This document shows positions 1 to 11,481 of a DNA stretch of 64,000 nucleotides, piece by piece. Both the position numbers and the translations under genes were made by a program. Source of the DNA: Ursus arctos (taxonomy: Eukaryota > Chordata > Mammalia > Carnivora > Ursidae); assembly GCF_023065955.2 (NCBI RefSeq), contig NW_026622930.1, positions 18,453,449 through 18,517,448 of the forward strand, in the 5' to 3' direction. The notes beneath the pieces are model-generated. The model did not search any database. It was not told where the DNA came from and saw nothing but the letters and a program-made list of their open reading frames with translations. Each line of letters opens with the position of its first letter. Positions within the stretch are counted from its first letter, which is position 1.

Positions 1-849
1 TTCTGTCCCTCACACCTGGAGGAGCCCTACTTGCTCAGTAAGGAATCATAGACAGAAGGTGAGGGGCATAAGACTCCTAGCCATACACACACTGACCTGT
101 CTTTTGTGCAACTTTGCGTACTATCCCAGCATATAAGTGAGTCCTCAAAACAATAAGCACACGAATTGTTTTAATGTTCCAGCGTTAAACTATGTATATT
201 TTTAAACAATCACCACTATTACATAATCAGAGAGAAACCAGAACATTTTGTAACTATAGAAACACATTTTGAGGATCATTCATATCATAAATGGATAAGG
301 TATGCACGTGAATATGCTATTTTGTGTAACATAATCATATCCCTTTTATCAGCCCTAAACAAAGAACAGCAACTTATCTTACAGACTTGATCGAGGTTTC
401 CATAGAAAGAAGATGCCAGAAAAAAGTGTGTCCAAGGAGTTCAAGGTGATGATATGGGAACCTTGACTCATAACCTTGAAAATTGCTGTTCAGGGTAACC
501 ACATCTATCCCTAGGACAGTGTTAATTTGTACAAACATTCTGGAAAGCATTTGGGAAACATATATTAAGAGTCCTAAAGATTTAGGACCCCTAAAGATTT
601 TTTGACCCAATTAAAAACATTTTAAAAAACTTACCCTAAAGCAATATCAAAGTAAGACAGTTTCTATATGAGGATATTCAACGTGGCATTTTTTTGTAAT
701 AGCAAAAAACGGAATAATTGTAAGCAACTTAAATAATCAACAAAAAAGGATTTTTTCGGTAATCATGAAATAGCCAAGTGATTGAATATTATGCTCCCAT
801 TAAACACCAGGTTTTCAAAGATAATGAAGAATATGAAATAGATATATAA
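1..849. other. unique AT-rich DNA, no gene seen
   Basis: No repeat that I recognise and no frame with protein-like composition. A 78-residue open frame on the minus strand (374-610) has no recognisable similarity and is of a length expected by chance in such DNA. Confidence 0.5.
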
Positions 850-882
850 ATGTGTGTGTATGTGTGTGTGTGTGTATGTATA
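850..882. repeat. short interrupted (TG)n microsatellite
   Basis: A run of TG dinucleotides interrupted by TA steps, flanked by ATAT-rich sequence. It is short and imperfect. Confidence 0.85.
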
Positions 883-1139
883 TAAGTTTAGTTTAAAAAC
901 ACATTACTTAACAATGTAATTTTTCATAGATGATTTGTGAGTGTGGGCATTATTTTGCACAGAACAGAAGACTAATAAGAAATATACTCCAATGCTAATA
1001 ATTGATATCTCTGCATGGTAAGATTCTGGGTGACTAAAAGCTCCCTATTATTTCCACATTCTCAAATTATTTACATGAATCCCACATTGCATTATATGCA
1101 CACGATTCTCATGTGTACAGCATTTATATTTCCAAAGTC

Positions 1140-1660
1140 CATTGCCAGCTTTCATCAGTGATTTCTGGTCTCGGTGTGGCTCAGTAAATGAGCAAGGATG
1201 TTAAAACCACTTTCAAAGTCACCCTCTTCAGCTGCATCCCTCGGGGCTTATTAAGGTGATAAACACCTTTGGCCAAAGCTTATGGTCAGCGACATTCTCA
1301 GCAAAACCAAATGCTCCTGTTACTTTTGGTTTTTTATGTGTATGAAACAGGGGCTGTTTGAGAGCTCCGAGCGGCACCTCAGGCTGTCCCCACATTGTTC
1401 ATCCTCATACTCGGTTTGGGCTTTTAAATGAGCCCAGGTATGTTTTAATAACCTTGGAAGTGGGAACTCTTTTGCACCATTCCCATACCCAGCCAGTTGC
1501 TGTGTATCTTGGCAGAGGCAAGCTTCTTTCCGAGGAAAGAGAAATATTTCCATTCTTTTATAAGTCATTCCAAGTTTCCTGTGATGTTATAAATAATCGG
1601 GCAAACAGCCGGCTTTATTCTGCTTAATTTGATATGGCAGATTTGAAATGTCAAAAAGTT
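1140..1660. other. repeat-free block, candidate conserved non-coding DNA
   Basis: Composition is balanced and high in complexity compared with the neighbouring AT-rich DNA, with no recognised repeat. Overlapping open frames of 82 (minus, 1320-1568) and 89 residues (plus, 1358-1627) lie here. Neither resembles a known protein, and their overlap argues that low stop density reflects base composition. Conservation cannot be judged from one sequence. Confidence 0.25.
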
Positions 1661-2928
1661 CACTCTCAACATAAGCCATACAACTGGACTCTGCCCAATG
1701 CTCTCCTTCCTGATGGGATCAACTTTATCAAGGAGCTCACTCAGGAAGGCAGCTGAGACCCTGCTGCCTGGTCTTTGCAGGCGCTGACTGAGAGAGAAGT
1801 CTGAGCTGGCCGTGCCTGCGGCGAGCCTGAGGTCAGCCCTTCCTGGGTTTTCTCTGGGGGGCAGGCAACTAGCCTGACAAACTTAGCTAATATACCTGTC
1901 ATTCAAGGGAGGGGAGCAGGAGACTAGAAAAACAAAGTTGAAATTAATGTGTGAGTAATTGGAAGAAGAAGAATTCAGTATCAACTCAGGGTAAACATTT
2001 CCACAAAAGAGACATATTTTAGTCTCTCTGTGTCAAACGTCCTTTCACGACCAAGTTCAAGGGCTGATTTACACTTTGGAAGTCTGCAGAGAACTAAATT
2101 TTGGGTGAACAGATCAAGGTCACCTGACAACAGTGATGAAAGATAAAACCACCATAAATTCAGATGCTTGGCTGAGATTTTTAAATCTGTTGAAAGAGCT
2201 AAAAGGGCATTTTGCCAATTAGTCTGATTTTTAATAGGATGTTTGTGTTGTTTTTATTCTTTTGCCCTGTGTTTACAAATCAAACGCACTCTGATGGAAC
2301 AGCTCAGTGCGGTTTGCCTTGATTCCGAAAAGAGTTAAGGAGAAAAAATAATTATTGAACTTGACTTAACGAGTTTGAATATTAAGTGATTTCCTTTAAT
2401 AATACACTTGTTTAAAGTAAACTGTTCATAGCTCATCTGGTCTTATTTTTTAGGTTTGTACTCTATCCAAATCTTTTTCTTCCCGGTTTCTTGTTATTCT
2501 TAAGGCTGTTCATATTCCAATTAAGATCGTTTTAGGAAATGTTTTCTGGAAATTAATGTATTGAGCTGATTAGAACCGGCTGAAACCAAATGTGGGAGCA
2601 GAGATCAGGTTTTCTAATTTAGACTATGTTTAGAATGTATGTGTTTGCAATTTTCCTAAAAGCCAAAACACAAAATAAATAAACAAATAAATAAATAAGT
2701 AAAAAGCAAAAAAGAATCCACTGTGTGTAAAAATACAAAAACCCTTGTACTTCTAAGTTCTGACTTGCATATTTACATTGCCTAATGAATGTTGCATCTG
2801 CTTTGAGTAACAGGCTGCAAATACTATGTGATAATTCTGTGCGTGGTGGAGGCAGACACGTAGGGAGAATGTGCATAACTACCGAGAGGCAGGCCAACCC
2901 TTTAGGATTAAGGGCTTCCTCCTCTTTG
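1661..2928. other. unique DNA, partly candidate conserved non-coding
   Basis: No gene or recognised repeat. The part at about 1940-2440 has a run of high-complexity, homeodomain-site-like AT motifs resembling many mammalian conserved non-coding elements. That is an impression only. A short (AAAT)n run sits near 2676-2696. Confidence 0.25.
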
Positions 2929-3125
2929 TCACATGGCCCTTTTTTTTTTTTAAAGATTTTATTTATTTATTTGACAGAGAGACAGCCAGCGAGAGAGGGA
3001 ACACAAGCAGGGGGAGCAGGAGAGGAAGAAGCAGGCTCCCAGTGGAGGAACCCGATGTGGGGGTTGAGCCAAAGTCAGACGCTTAATGACTGAGCCACCC
3101 AGGCGCCCCATCACATGGCCCTTTT
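2929..3125 (-). mobile_element. SINE (CAN/SINEC, young type) with target-site duplication
   Basis: tRNA-derived carnivore SINE in minus orientation: poly-T and (ATTT)n at the left, tRNA-like head ending 'caggcgcccc' at the right (body about 2944-3110). It is flanked by an identical 15-bp duplication, tcacatggccctttt, at 2929-2943 and 3111-3125. The reverse complement carries a degenerate A box (tggctcagtca). Part of a 102-residue open frame crosses it and is not a gene. Confidence 0.95.
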
Positions 3126-3222
3126 AACCATGCTTTCCTTTATATACAGAGTGACTCGGAATTTAAACTTCTCGAATACCTTATCAGGAAGAAACATCAC
3201 CACCGCCATTCCAGACTAACAC

Positions 3223-3267
3223 ATTTCTCTCCTCTCTCTCTCTTTCTTTTTACCTGTACTCTGAAAA
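3223..3267. repeat. CT-rich stretch between L1 tail and putative target duplication
   Basis: Contains 'ctcctctctctctctttc' then a short non-repetitive stretch. It lies between the (TTTA)n tail of the neighbouring L1 and the nearest candidate target-site duplication, so it may be transduced flank (see findings) or simply host DNA. Confidence 0.5.
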
Positions 3268-3274
3268 CTTTATT

Positions 3275-3317
<43 letters not shown>

Positions 3318-3322
3318 TTTTT
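3268..3322. repeat. (TTTA)n microsatellite, tail of L1
   Basis: About thirteen ATTT units directly abutting the 3' end of the minus-strand L1. On the L1 strand this reads (AAAT)n, the usual expanded L1/SINE tail. Confidence 0.9.
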
Positions 3323-4721
3323 GGGCAAGGAATGGGAGTTTTATTTTTTTAATTTAAATTCAATTAATTAACATATAATGTATTATTTGTTTCGGGGTAC
3401 AGGTCTATGACTCATCAGTCTTATATACTACCCAGTACTCATTACATCACATGCCCTCCTTAATGTTTATCACCCAGTTACATCATCCCCCTACCCCCCT
3501 CCCCTCCACAACCCTCAGTTTTTTTCCTATGATTAAGCGTCTCTTATGGTTTGTCTCCCTCTGACTTCATCTTGTTTCTTTTTTTCCTCTTTTCTCCTAT
3601 GATCCTCTGCCTTGTTTCTTAAATTCCACATATCAGTGAGATCAAATGATAGTTGTCTTTCTCCAATTGACTTATTTCGCTTAGCGTAATACCCTCTAGT
3701 TCCATCCACGTCATTGCAAATGGCAAGATTTTATTTTTTTGATGGCTGTGTCATATTCTACCGTATCTATATACCACTTCTTCTTTATCCATCCATCTGT
3801 TGATGGACATCTGGGCTCTTTCTATAGTTGGCTATTGTGGATATTGCTGCTATAAATATTGAGGTGCAGGTGCCCCTTCGGATCACTACATTTTCATCTT
3901 TGGGGTAAATACCCAGTAGAGCAATTGCGGGGTCATAGGGTAGCTCTATTTTCAAATTTTTGAGGAACCTCCAGACTGTTTTCCAGAGTGACTGCACCAA
4001 CTTGCATTCCCACCAACAGTGTAAGAGGGTTCCCCTTTCTCCACATCCTCGCCAACATCTGCTGTTTCCTGACTTGTTAATTTTAGCCATTCTGACTGGT
4101 GTGAGGTGGTATCTCATTGTGGTTTTGATTGTCTTTCCCTGATGCTGAGTGATGTTGAGCATTTTTCATGTGTCTGTTAGCAATTTGTATGTCTTCTTTG
4201 CAGAAATGTCTGTACAAGTCTTTCGCCCATTTCTTGACTGAATTATTTGTTCTTTGGGTGTTGAGTTTGTCAAGTTCTTTATAGATTTTTGGATACTAGC
4301 CCTTTATCTGATATGTCATTTGCAAATAACTTCTCTCATTCTATCCATTCGCTTTTGGTTTTGTTGACTGTTTCCTTTGCTGTGCAAAAGCTTTTACCTT
4401 GATGAAGTCCCAATAGTTCATTTTTGCCTTTGTCCCCATTGCCTTTGGAGACGTGTCAAACAAGAAGTTGCTGTGGCCGAGGTTGAAGAGGTTGCTGCCT
4501 GTGTTCTCCTCAAGGATTTTATAGATTATTCTTTCACATTTAGGTCTTTCATGCATTTTGAGTCTATTTTTGTATACGGTGCAAGGAAATGGTCCAATTT
4601 CACTCTTCTGCATGTGGTTGTCCAATTTTCCCAACATGATTTGTTGAAGAGACAGTCTTTTTTCCATTAGATAGTCTTTCCTGCTTTATTGAAGATTGGT
4701 TGACTATAGAGTTGAGGGTTG
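3323..4721 (-). mobile_element. LINE-1 fragment, 5'-truncated, with ORF2 C-terminus and 3'UTR
   Basis: Minus-strand L1 of carnivore type. The 3'UTR spans about 3323-3780. Upstream of it lies the end of ORF2, broken by frame changes. The 3785-4162 frame (125 residues) has the ORF2p C-terminal signature including [28 protein letters not shown] and [14 protein letters not shown]. The frame at 4341-4667 carries the preceding ORF2p portion (…PKAMGTKAKMNYWDFIKVKAF). Reverse transcriptase and endonuclease are absent because the copy is 5'-truncated near 4721. It is non-functional. 'gactaacac' at 3214-3222 and 4722-4730 may be the target-site duplication. Confidence 0.95.
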
Positions 4722-4760
4722 GACTAACACCTTTCAAACTGCCATGTGTTAGGTAGCTGC

Positions 4761-4971
4761 CATATCTTTTTTTTTTTTTTAAGATTTTATTTATTTATTT
4801 GACAACAAGAGAGTGAGTGCAGGCAGGGGAAGCAGGAGAAAGAGAAGCAGGCTCCTAGCTGAGCAGGGAGCCTGATGTGGGGCTCCATCCCAGCACCCTG
4901 GGATCATGACTTGAGCTGAAGGCAGATGCTTAACTGACTGAGCTACCCAGGGGCCCGTAGGTCATATCTTT
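4761..4971 (-). mobile_element. SINE (CAN/SINEC, older variant)
   Basis: Minus-strand copy, body about 4770-4957, with poly-T, (ATTT)n and the head 'acccaggggccc'. It is more diverged than the young copies. 'catatcttt' at 4761-4769 and 4963-4971 is the probable duplication. Confidence 0.92.
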
Positions 4972-5039
4972 ATCTTGCGTTCCTCTCCTGCCTGGTTCTC
5001 ACTCTTGCCATCCCACCGTGGGCACTTTAGATGGTTAGG

Positions 5040-5493
5040 GAGTGTAACAAATCCTTAGCACTGCTGTATCAAGGTATCATAAACTAGATGGCTTAAAACA
5101 GAGATTAATCATCTTATATTTCCGGAGGCTCCTGGTCTGAAGTCATACTGTTGCAGGGCCATGTTCCATTGGAAACTGCAGGGAATTATTCCTTGCCTCT
5201 TCCCAGCTTCTGGAGGTTTACTGGCAATCTTTGGGATTCCTTGGTTTATAGCTACATAGCTTCAATCTTTGCTTTTGTCATCACATGTCATTCTCCCTGC
5301 ATGCCTATCTTTACATGGCAGCCTATTTATAAGGATGCAAACCATATCAGAAAAGGTCCATATTATTCCAGCATGACTTCATTAACTAATTTCATCTGCA
5401 ATGACCCATTTCCTACTAAGGTCACATTCTAACATACTGGGGGTTAGAACTTCCACATATCTTTTTTGGGGAGGAAAGCAATCAGCCCATGAC
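5040..5493 (-). repeat. ERVL-MaLR-type LTR fragment (MLT1/MST-like)
   Basis: The reverse complement follows the familiar MaLR LTR layout: a start near 'tcatgggctgattg', the segment 'cattgcagatgaaattagtt', and the end 'catctagtttatgatacc' matching the LTR 3' end. The segment at 5385-5404 is an exact reverse complement of one at about 52185-52204 in a second copy. The exact subfamily is not assigned. A 93-residue open frame inside is not coding. Confidence 0.7.
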
Positions 5494-6480
5494 AGGTAAT
5501 GTACAGGCAGTAGGCATAGCTGCACATAATGTTACTTTACAAAGAGTTGTTCGACAGCAACACGTTGATAGATGGTCTTTTTTATAAATCTTAATTAAAA
5601 TTACTTCCTTTTATACCTCCAACGGGGCAGTCACAGCATTAGTGAACACATTTTAAAAATTTATCCTTGACATTTCTTTCTGTGCAAGGATTCTCTAATT
5701 TTTAAACTTTCCCAAACCATAGGCAAATAGGAAAAAAAGTCACCTCGTATAATGCTCTTGGGTTTGGAATTAGTTGAGATGCCTTGTTTAAGAAGGTCAG
5801 TATAAAGTTTAATTGGATATGCTTAACTGAAGTATTAAATAGAGACATTGTTGGCCTGAACAGATCAAATGCCAGATAAAGGCAAATATAATAAAGATGT
5901 CAGGGTGCTTCTCTGGAACAAGAGAGATCATTATGCATTTATGTTACTTAGGAAGGCAAAGGGCAGAATACAATTTACACTATGAAATGTTACATTTCTG
6001 AATTTCTGGAACTCATTTGTTCTTTTCATTTCGTTGTAGGTAATCCACTGGGCTACCAGTAGGTTATCATTAAATGTTGTCATAATTTTCTGTTAGTCTA
6101 ATGGGAAAATTTACTTAAAATGTCCAGCCCTTTGGTCAACTCTGTGAAACTGTCAGCATTTTTTTCACAATAGAAAAATTAGTATGAGTAAATTTTTGAT
6201 TCTATATAGGGTCAGATAGAAATCCCAAGGAAGTCCTAGAAATTTTGGACTGTCCAGTTAATTAATTTTAACCATAATTTACTATTATATTCAGGGCACT
6301 GTTTGATACTGGGATTACAAAGAAAAATGGAGTAAAACACTTCTTTATTTTCCATAAATTATTATTTCATAGGTACATGTATAGAACTTTTCAAAATAGC
6401 CTATAATAAATGTTATACTCCTAATACAAATGCAGTGATACTGAAGAAAGGCAAAGAGAGCTTAATTTGCACTGGATGAA
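5494..6480. other. unique AT-rich DNA
   Basis: No gene or clear repeat. The stretch at about 6285-6340 ('ggcactgtttgatactgg') vaguely resembles an old L2-type repeat but is too short to call. Confidence 0.4.
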
Positions 6481-6556
6481 TCAGAGAATCAGAAGGTGCA
6501 AAAGTTAGGATAGATTAGGCTAGACTACCAAACCATTCCAAAATCTCAGTAGCTTA

Positions 6557-6558
<2 letters not shown>

Positions 6559-6599
<41 letters not shown>
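6559..6599. repeat. (AC)n microsatellite
   Basis: About twenty uninterrupted AC units. A perfect array of this length is likely to be length-polymorphic. Confidence 0.98.
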
Positions 6600-6600
<1 letters not shown>

Positions 6601-7139
6601 TCCTCATTCATGATACATGTTCAGTGTGGATTAGGCTGTACTCATTGTTGCGTTAGTGCTCTCATAAGCAACAAGACACAAGAAAAGAAAGAGAAACAAG
6701 GGGAATCATTCAATGGCTCTTAAGCTTCCATCCAGAAGGACACATATCACTTCTGCTCAAATTTCTCTGACCAAATTAATTCTTGAGACCATGACAAAAT
6801 ATAAAGTGTGTGAGAGATGAGGGTGGAGGTATGGGAAGTACAATTGTATAGTGTGCAGAGGTTGGAAAATGCAGAAATAATTTACATACCTCCGAATGGC
6901 TCTCACTGTTGTCATTTGCAAGATAAGAGCTAGAATTTTAGAAAGTGGAATTTGTGCCAAGGGCAGAACACTCAAAAAATTGGGGGGAAAAAAAAAAAAC
7001 CTTGGAAACCAGTTGATAGCAATTTTGTTTGGCAAGTGGCAAATATTTGTGTATGATCAAAAAAGTATGAGGATAAATGTAGTGGGAGAAAAATATCACA
7101 AGAGTACATTTTCACCAAGGTTCTTCCAACGCTGACCTT
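6600..7139. other. unique DNA, no gene seen
   Basis: Overlapping antisense frames of 92 residues (minus, 6757-7035) and 79 residues (plus, 6896-7135) show no protein similarity that I recognise. A poly-A stretch lies near 6987-6999. Confidence 0.4.
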
Positions 7140-7159
7140 AGGACTGAAAATGGGTGAAA

Positions 7160-7560
7160 AGTAGTTTATTTGGGAAGTTGTTGTGATGGCTTTTTTGATG
7201 TGTCAACTTGGCTAGGATAGATTCCCCCAGTTTTTCAATCAAAGACTAATCTAGGTATTGCTGAAAGGAGTATTTGCAGATAGAATGAAAATTCCTAATC
7301 AGTTGACTTTATATGGGAAAGATCATCCTGAATTCGTTCTCTTATTCCAGCCTTTCATGCTGCAGGTGGTCAAATCGGTTTGATGCCAATAAGCACTTAC
7401 CTAGAACCAGCAGGAGGGATGAACCAGAGCCCAGAAATCACCATAAAATCCAGCTTCCCTGTGAGTCCAAAGGTGCAACATTCCTGTGCAAAACCCAGGC
7501 ACGTGGCAGCCGCATGGTGGATGGAGGCACATGCTTAGTGCCCACTTCCATAAAAAATTA
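7160..7560. repeat. old interspersed repeat, family not assigned
   Basis: The segment from about 7195, including 'tgtcaacttggctaggata', 'caaagactaatctaggt' and 'aatcagttgacttta', matches a mammalian interspersed repeat consensus that I recall, with decay. I cannot name the family or the right edge with confidence. Open frames of 82 and 64 residues here are incidental. Confidence 0.5.
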
Positions 7561-8403
7561 AGAAATATAAATTTTGAAAAACACAGTGTTTCATTTTCTC
7601 AGCAGCCTGACCTGATTATTACCAGCAGGTACAGTTGGCCAGCAACATTGCATCCACCCAACCCCCTCCTTGGTTTCTAAGTAAAAGACATCAGTCTCTC
7701 ATTTGTTTTCCTTATTTTTATTTGAATACTACTGAAATACTCCACACCAGCTCCTCCTCATACCTTCTTTCTCATTTTATAAGCTTTGATTCACCTGTAA
7801 AACACATTTTTATAAAAGCTAGAGAAATAACAGTGGCCGTAAAAGCCCACACGCCTAACTAAGCATGGTCTGTGTTGTTAGTGATCCAGAAAAAGGCTCT
7901 TGCTCACAGCAAGCATTGCTTGGCAGCTCCAGGCTCTGCTTCTTTTCTTCTCCAACCATTGAGCTCACAAGCCTGGCAAGGTCAGAATGGCTGAATGCAT
8001 TTTTTTCATAATCATTTGACAGTGTTTTCTTAAAACTTCCAGGTTTCTATAAACAAGGTGATGGCCGCAAAGGATTCATCTTGGCAACTCACAAATCGGT
8101 GCATGTTGTGTCTCGGGGGTCAGAGAAAGCAGGACAAATAAAGGAAACTCATCATGCAAATGAACACACATCTTCACACACATCCATGTGCCTTTTGCAT
8201 CTGCATAGGCCACATTGATTTGTATTTTATTTCTCTGTTGGCCATTGATGTGATACCCAGGGAAATATCCAGAGAATTACAAGTTTTAAAATTCAATGCC
8301 AACATATATTGCCCTACTAGTTTTTTGCTGAAAAAAAACTCTTAAGGAATATGCGGGTGACTTTAGCATTTATCTCTGCAGATAAAATGTCAAACCCTTC
8401 AAC
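7561..8403. other. unique DNA, no gene seen
   Basis: No recognised repeat and no supported gene. Open frames of 64-75 residues have no protein signature. Confidence 0.4.
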
Positions 8404-8657
8404 AAAGAAAGAAAACTTTTTTTTAAAAGGTTAATATCTTTTTTTTTTTTTTAGATTTTATTTATTTTTTCGACAGAGATAGAGACAGCCAGCGAGAGAG
8501 GGAACACAAGCAGGGGGAGTGGGAGAGGAAGAAGCAGGCTCACAGCGGAGGAGCCTGATGTGGGGCTCGATCCCAGAACGCTGGGATCACGCCCTGAGCC
8601 GAAGGCAGACGCTTAACCGCTGTGCCACCCAGGCGCCCCTAAAGAAAGAAAACTTTT
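8404..8657 (-). mobile_element. SINE (CAN/SINEC, young) with interrupted A tail
   Basis: Minus-strand SINE with its head at 8640 and tail toward 8421. The 17-bp duplication aaagaaagaaaactttt is perfect (8404-8420 and 8641-8657). Reading in SINE orientation, the first A tail (about 8451-8438) is followed by 'gatattaacctttt' and then a second A run before the duplication. This suggests a short extra 3' segment carried with the insertion. Confidence 0.95.
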
Positions 8658-9090
8658 GTAAAAGTCTAGTAATCACACTTTTATTATGCTCATATTTGCC
8701 TTCTGTCCATGCTTTAATGGTAAGAGATATGACCATTCATGAAAATGTTGGGATTACTGACATTTCAGGGAAGTTTTTTGAATAATGACATATGACATAA
8801 TTCAGAGTCTTCTAATTCTGTTTCCTATAAAACAAGTTCTGTGGGATATTGTCAGGTTTTCAGTGAGACGAGGACTCATAATAAATAATTTAGCATATGT
8901 TGTGTTAACCAGTTGCTTTTCTGCAACATTTCTCGGTGATTTAAGATAGAATACATAGTAAGGTCTCAAAGAGCTAGAGTTTCCAGAACACAGTTGGAAA
9001 ACATTCTGAAAAGTAAGAAGCATTTGTCAGCTTCAAAGACTCTCACATTTTTAATTCTAGCTCTGACCTCTGAGCAAAACTCCAGATGAA
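8658..9090. other. unique DNA, no gene seen
   Basis: A 73-residue minus-strand frame (8802-9023) has no recognisable protein similarity. No repeat is recognised. Confidence 0.4.
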
Positions 9091-9099
9091 TATAATCTA

Positions 9100-9200
9100 C
9101 TGCTCATTAGACATCTGTTAACAGAGGACCTTTGGATCTTGTTCAGCACCTACCTCCAGTGCATAATACAGTGCCTGATACACAGTAGATGGATATATTT
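9100..9200 (+). repeat. L2-like relic
   Basis: Short match to the common L2 3'-end wording: 'cagtgcctgatacacagtag' stands where the consensus has 'agtgcctggcacatagtag'. Old, short and uncertain. Confidence 0.4.
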
Positions 9201-10342
9201 TTGAAAGTTCTTAAATCTCTGGAAACATAAAAATAAGTGTTGGTCTCTTTCATTTCTTCTTTAAAAGCTGAGTCTGAAAAACCAGAACTTAGTAGACACA
9301 AGTAAATATTTCATATAAGAAAAATTAATGAACACATAAATCGACTATTTTATTAAAAGAGAAAGCTGAACATTCTAATGGACTTGTTCTTTTTGATCAG
9401 ATAGGGCCAGTTGTTTTGGTCCATTGGACCACTGATATGTGTTAAAGCCATATTCACAACAATAGTTTCTAAACATGCTTTAAGTGATCATTGAAGATCT
9501 CCCTTGTTCTAAGATACCATGAACTTGTTCATTCTACTGGGGAATTAAGTTAACCAGCATGGTTGGAAAAGCTTTTCTAGATGCCATTTTGACTCTTTTG
9601 TTTGGCAGATGACGATACATCTTAACATATCAGGATATAATTCATGGGATATTAAGATTCAGAGTCATGGCTTACTCCAGAAATACAGATTTGGGTGGCT
9701 GGGGGAATGTGTAGGCTATATTTCGACTTCTATATACATGCTTGTCACCAGTCTCCATGGGGACTGTAAAATAAGTTTAAACAAGATGAACAAAATAAGT
9801 GGAGTGTGTTTCTTAATTCATACTGAATGAGAAAGGTAAGGGAATATTTGAAGGACTACCTGATTTGGAATCAGGTCTTTTTTCCCCCCCAACCCAGGGA
9901 ACATGAATAACACCAGTGGATAAAATTTTCAAGAATATAGATTTTAAGTCAAAACAAAAAGTTTAGAGCAACCAAAGCCATTCTCAAATGCAATAGTATT
10001 TCAATAAACAATGACAATAACATTTCAATAAGGCAATAGGATTTCTGTTGTTAAATTTCATGTGGAAGCTGACTATCCATCTATGTGAGATTTTTGCAGA
10101 TGAAAGAATGGAGAAGGTGATGCCTAAGTTATCTCCACAGGTTTTCCTGGCTGTAAGATGCTTGTGATGCTTAAATTGGTCTAGTTGATTTCAATAGTAT
10201 GACCCAAAGTTGCTTGTAACTCTTAAAGCAGCCAGTATGGTGGCCCGCTGAGGAAGTCTTTGGTATTCATACTCTGTTTTAATATCAGGTTTAACAAAAG
10301 CATTTCAAACAAAGGGAAAAGAAAGAAAGATGGGAGTGGGGA
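9201..10342. other. unique AT-rich DNA
   Basis: No gene or recognised repeat. A C homopolymer follows T's near 9881-9893. A 73-residue plus-strand frame (9609-9830) has no known similarity. Confidence 0.4.
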
Positions 10343-10400
10343 GAAGGAAGGAAGGAAGGAAGGAAGGAAGGAAGGAAGGAAGGAAGGAAGGAAGGAAGGG
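10343..10400. repeat. (AAGG)n microsatellite
   Basis: About fourteen tandem AAGG/GGAA units in an all-purine tract that extends on both sides with G- and A-rich sequence. Confidence 0.97.
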
Positions 10401-10440
10401 GAGAAAGAATTCTAAACATGAGAGGAATAAAACAGGGCTT

Positions 10441-10491
10441 AAAAAGTGTTATAAAAAATAAATTTAAAAAATTTTAAAAAGTGTTATAAAA
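10441..10491. repeat. 35-bp spaced direct repeat
   Basis: 'aaaaagtgttataaaa' occurs at 10441-10456 and again at 10476-10491, consistent with a local tandem duplication or slippage event. Confidence 0.85.
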
Positions 10492-10599
10492 GATCATTGA
10501 AATGTCATTCATAACCTTTATATTTACTAAATTGTAAGCAAAGAACTTAGTTGTATGCACTTTAGAGAAGAATAGAAGTAGCCTGAGATATGAATGTAC

Positions 10600-11450
10600 A
10601 CAGAATTCTAGGCAATAGAATAAAGCTTGACTTGGCTTAGGGCTCTGGAAGGAACAGCATTGGCAGATCCGAGGTAAGGAAGCTTTGGGGAAGAGGGATG
10701 TGGATGAATATATGGAAGTGATAAAGGAGTCACAGATCTTAGAGTTTCATAGTAATAACCTTCAAAGCACAGTGCAGCAGAAGCACTCTCAAAAGCCAGG
10801 GAGGTAGAATGACTCCAGGGGAAGTCAACCAAACTCTCTCCTTGGTATCACAGTCTAGCTACTGGGGCCAGAAATGAAAAGGCTATGATGGAAAGGATGG
10901 ATACACATCAGCCGAATGCATGGGTTCTCCCTCAGTAATTCTTGCCAAGCTACCACCACTGCTGAATTCCTACCCAAGCCTTCCAGCAGCAGAGGCCAAG
11001 GCTGTGCCCTTGATAAGGCAGCACTGCAGAAATAGTTCAACTAGCCACTTAACAGCAGGTTGATTATCCTGCATACTTTCTATCCCAAAGGAGACAGTGA
11101 TTTGTCTCCTTACCAGAATTGATACTTCTGTGGGTATGTGTCAGTACCACTTATAAATTTCCTGATTTTCTAACATTGGGTTCCGCACATCATTTTCCCA
11201 GACCACATGACCCTTTTCATGGCAAAAGAGACATGGTGAAATGTACTTTGCCATTGGATCCACTGCTCCAGAATATACCATATCATCCAGAAGCTGCAAG
11301 CCTAGTAGAATCATGAAACGAAGATCAGATAAATTTCCAGTTCCATAACAATTCCTTGTGTAATTGGAGGAATACCAGTGGTAGGCTGGCAAAAGTTTGC
11401 CAACTGGCAAAAACACAACACAACGAAAGTTTTAACAACCGGCTTTCAAA

Positions 11451-11481
<31 letters not shown>

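Noticed and set aside
2785..3093. 102-residue plus-strand frame
   Set aside because: The second half is antisense SINE sequence, so it is a chance frame.
3785..4162. 125-residue minus-strand frame as a gene
   Set aside because: It is the ORF2p C-terminus of a 5'-truncated L1.
10343..10400. CRISPR-like or regularly spaced array
   Set aside because: It is a simple tetranucleotide array with no spacers, and the genome is mammalian.
11141..11416. Retroviral gag zinc knuckle
   Set aside because: The C-x2-C-x4-H string lacks the final cysteine and has no consistent gag frame around it. Reported only as part of an unassigned segment.
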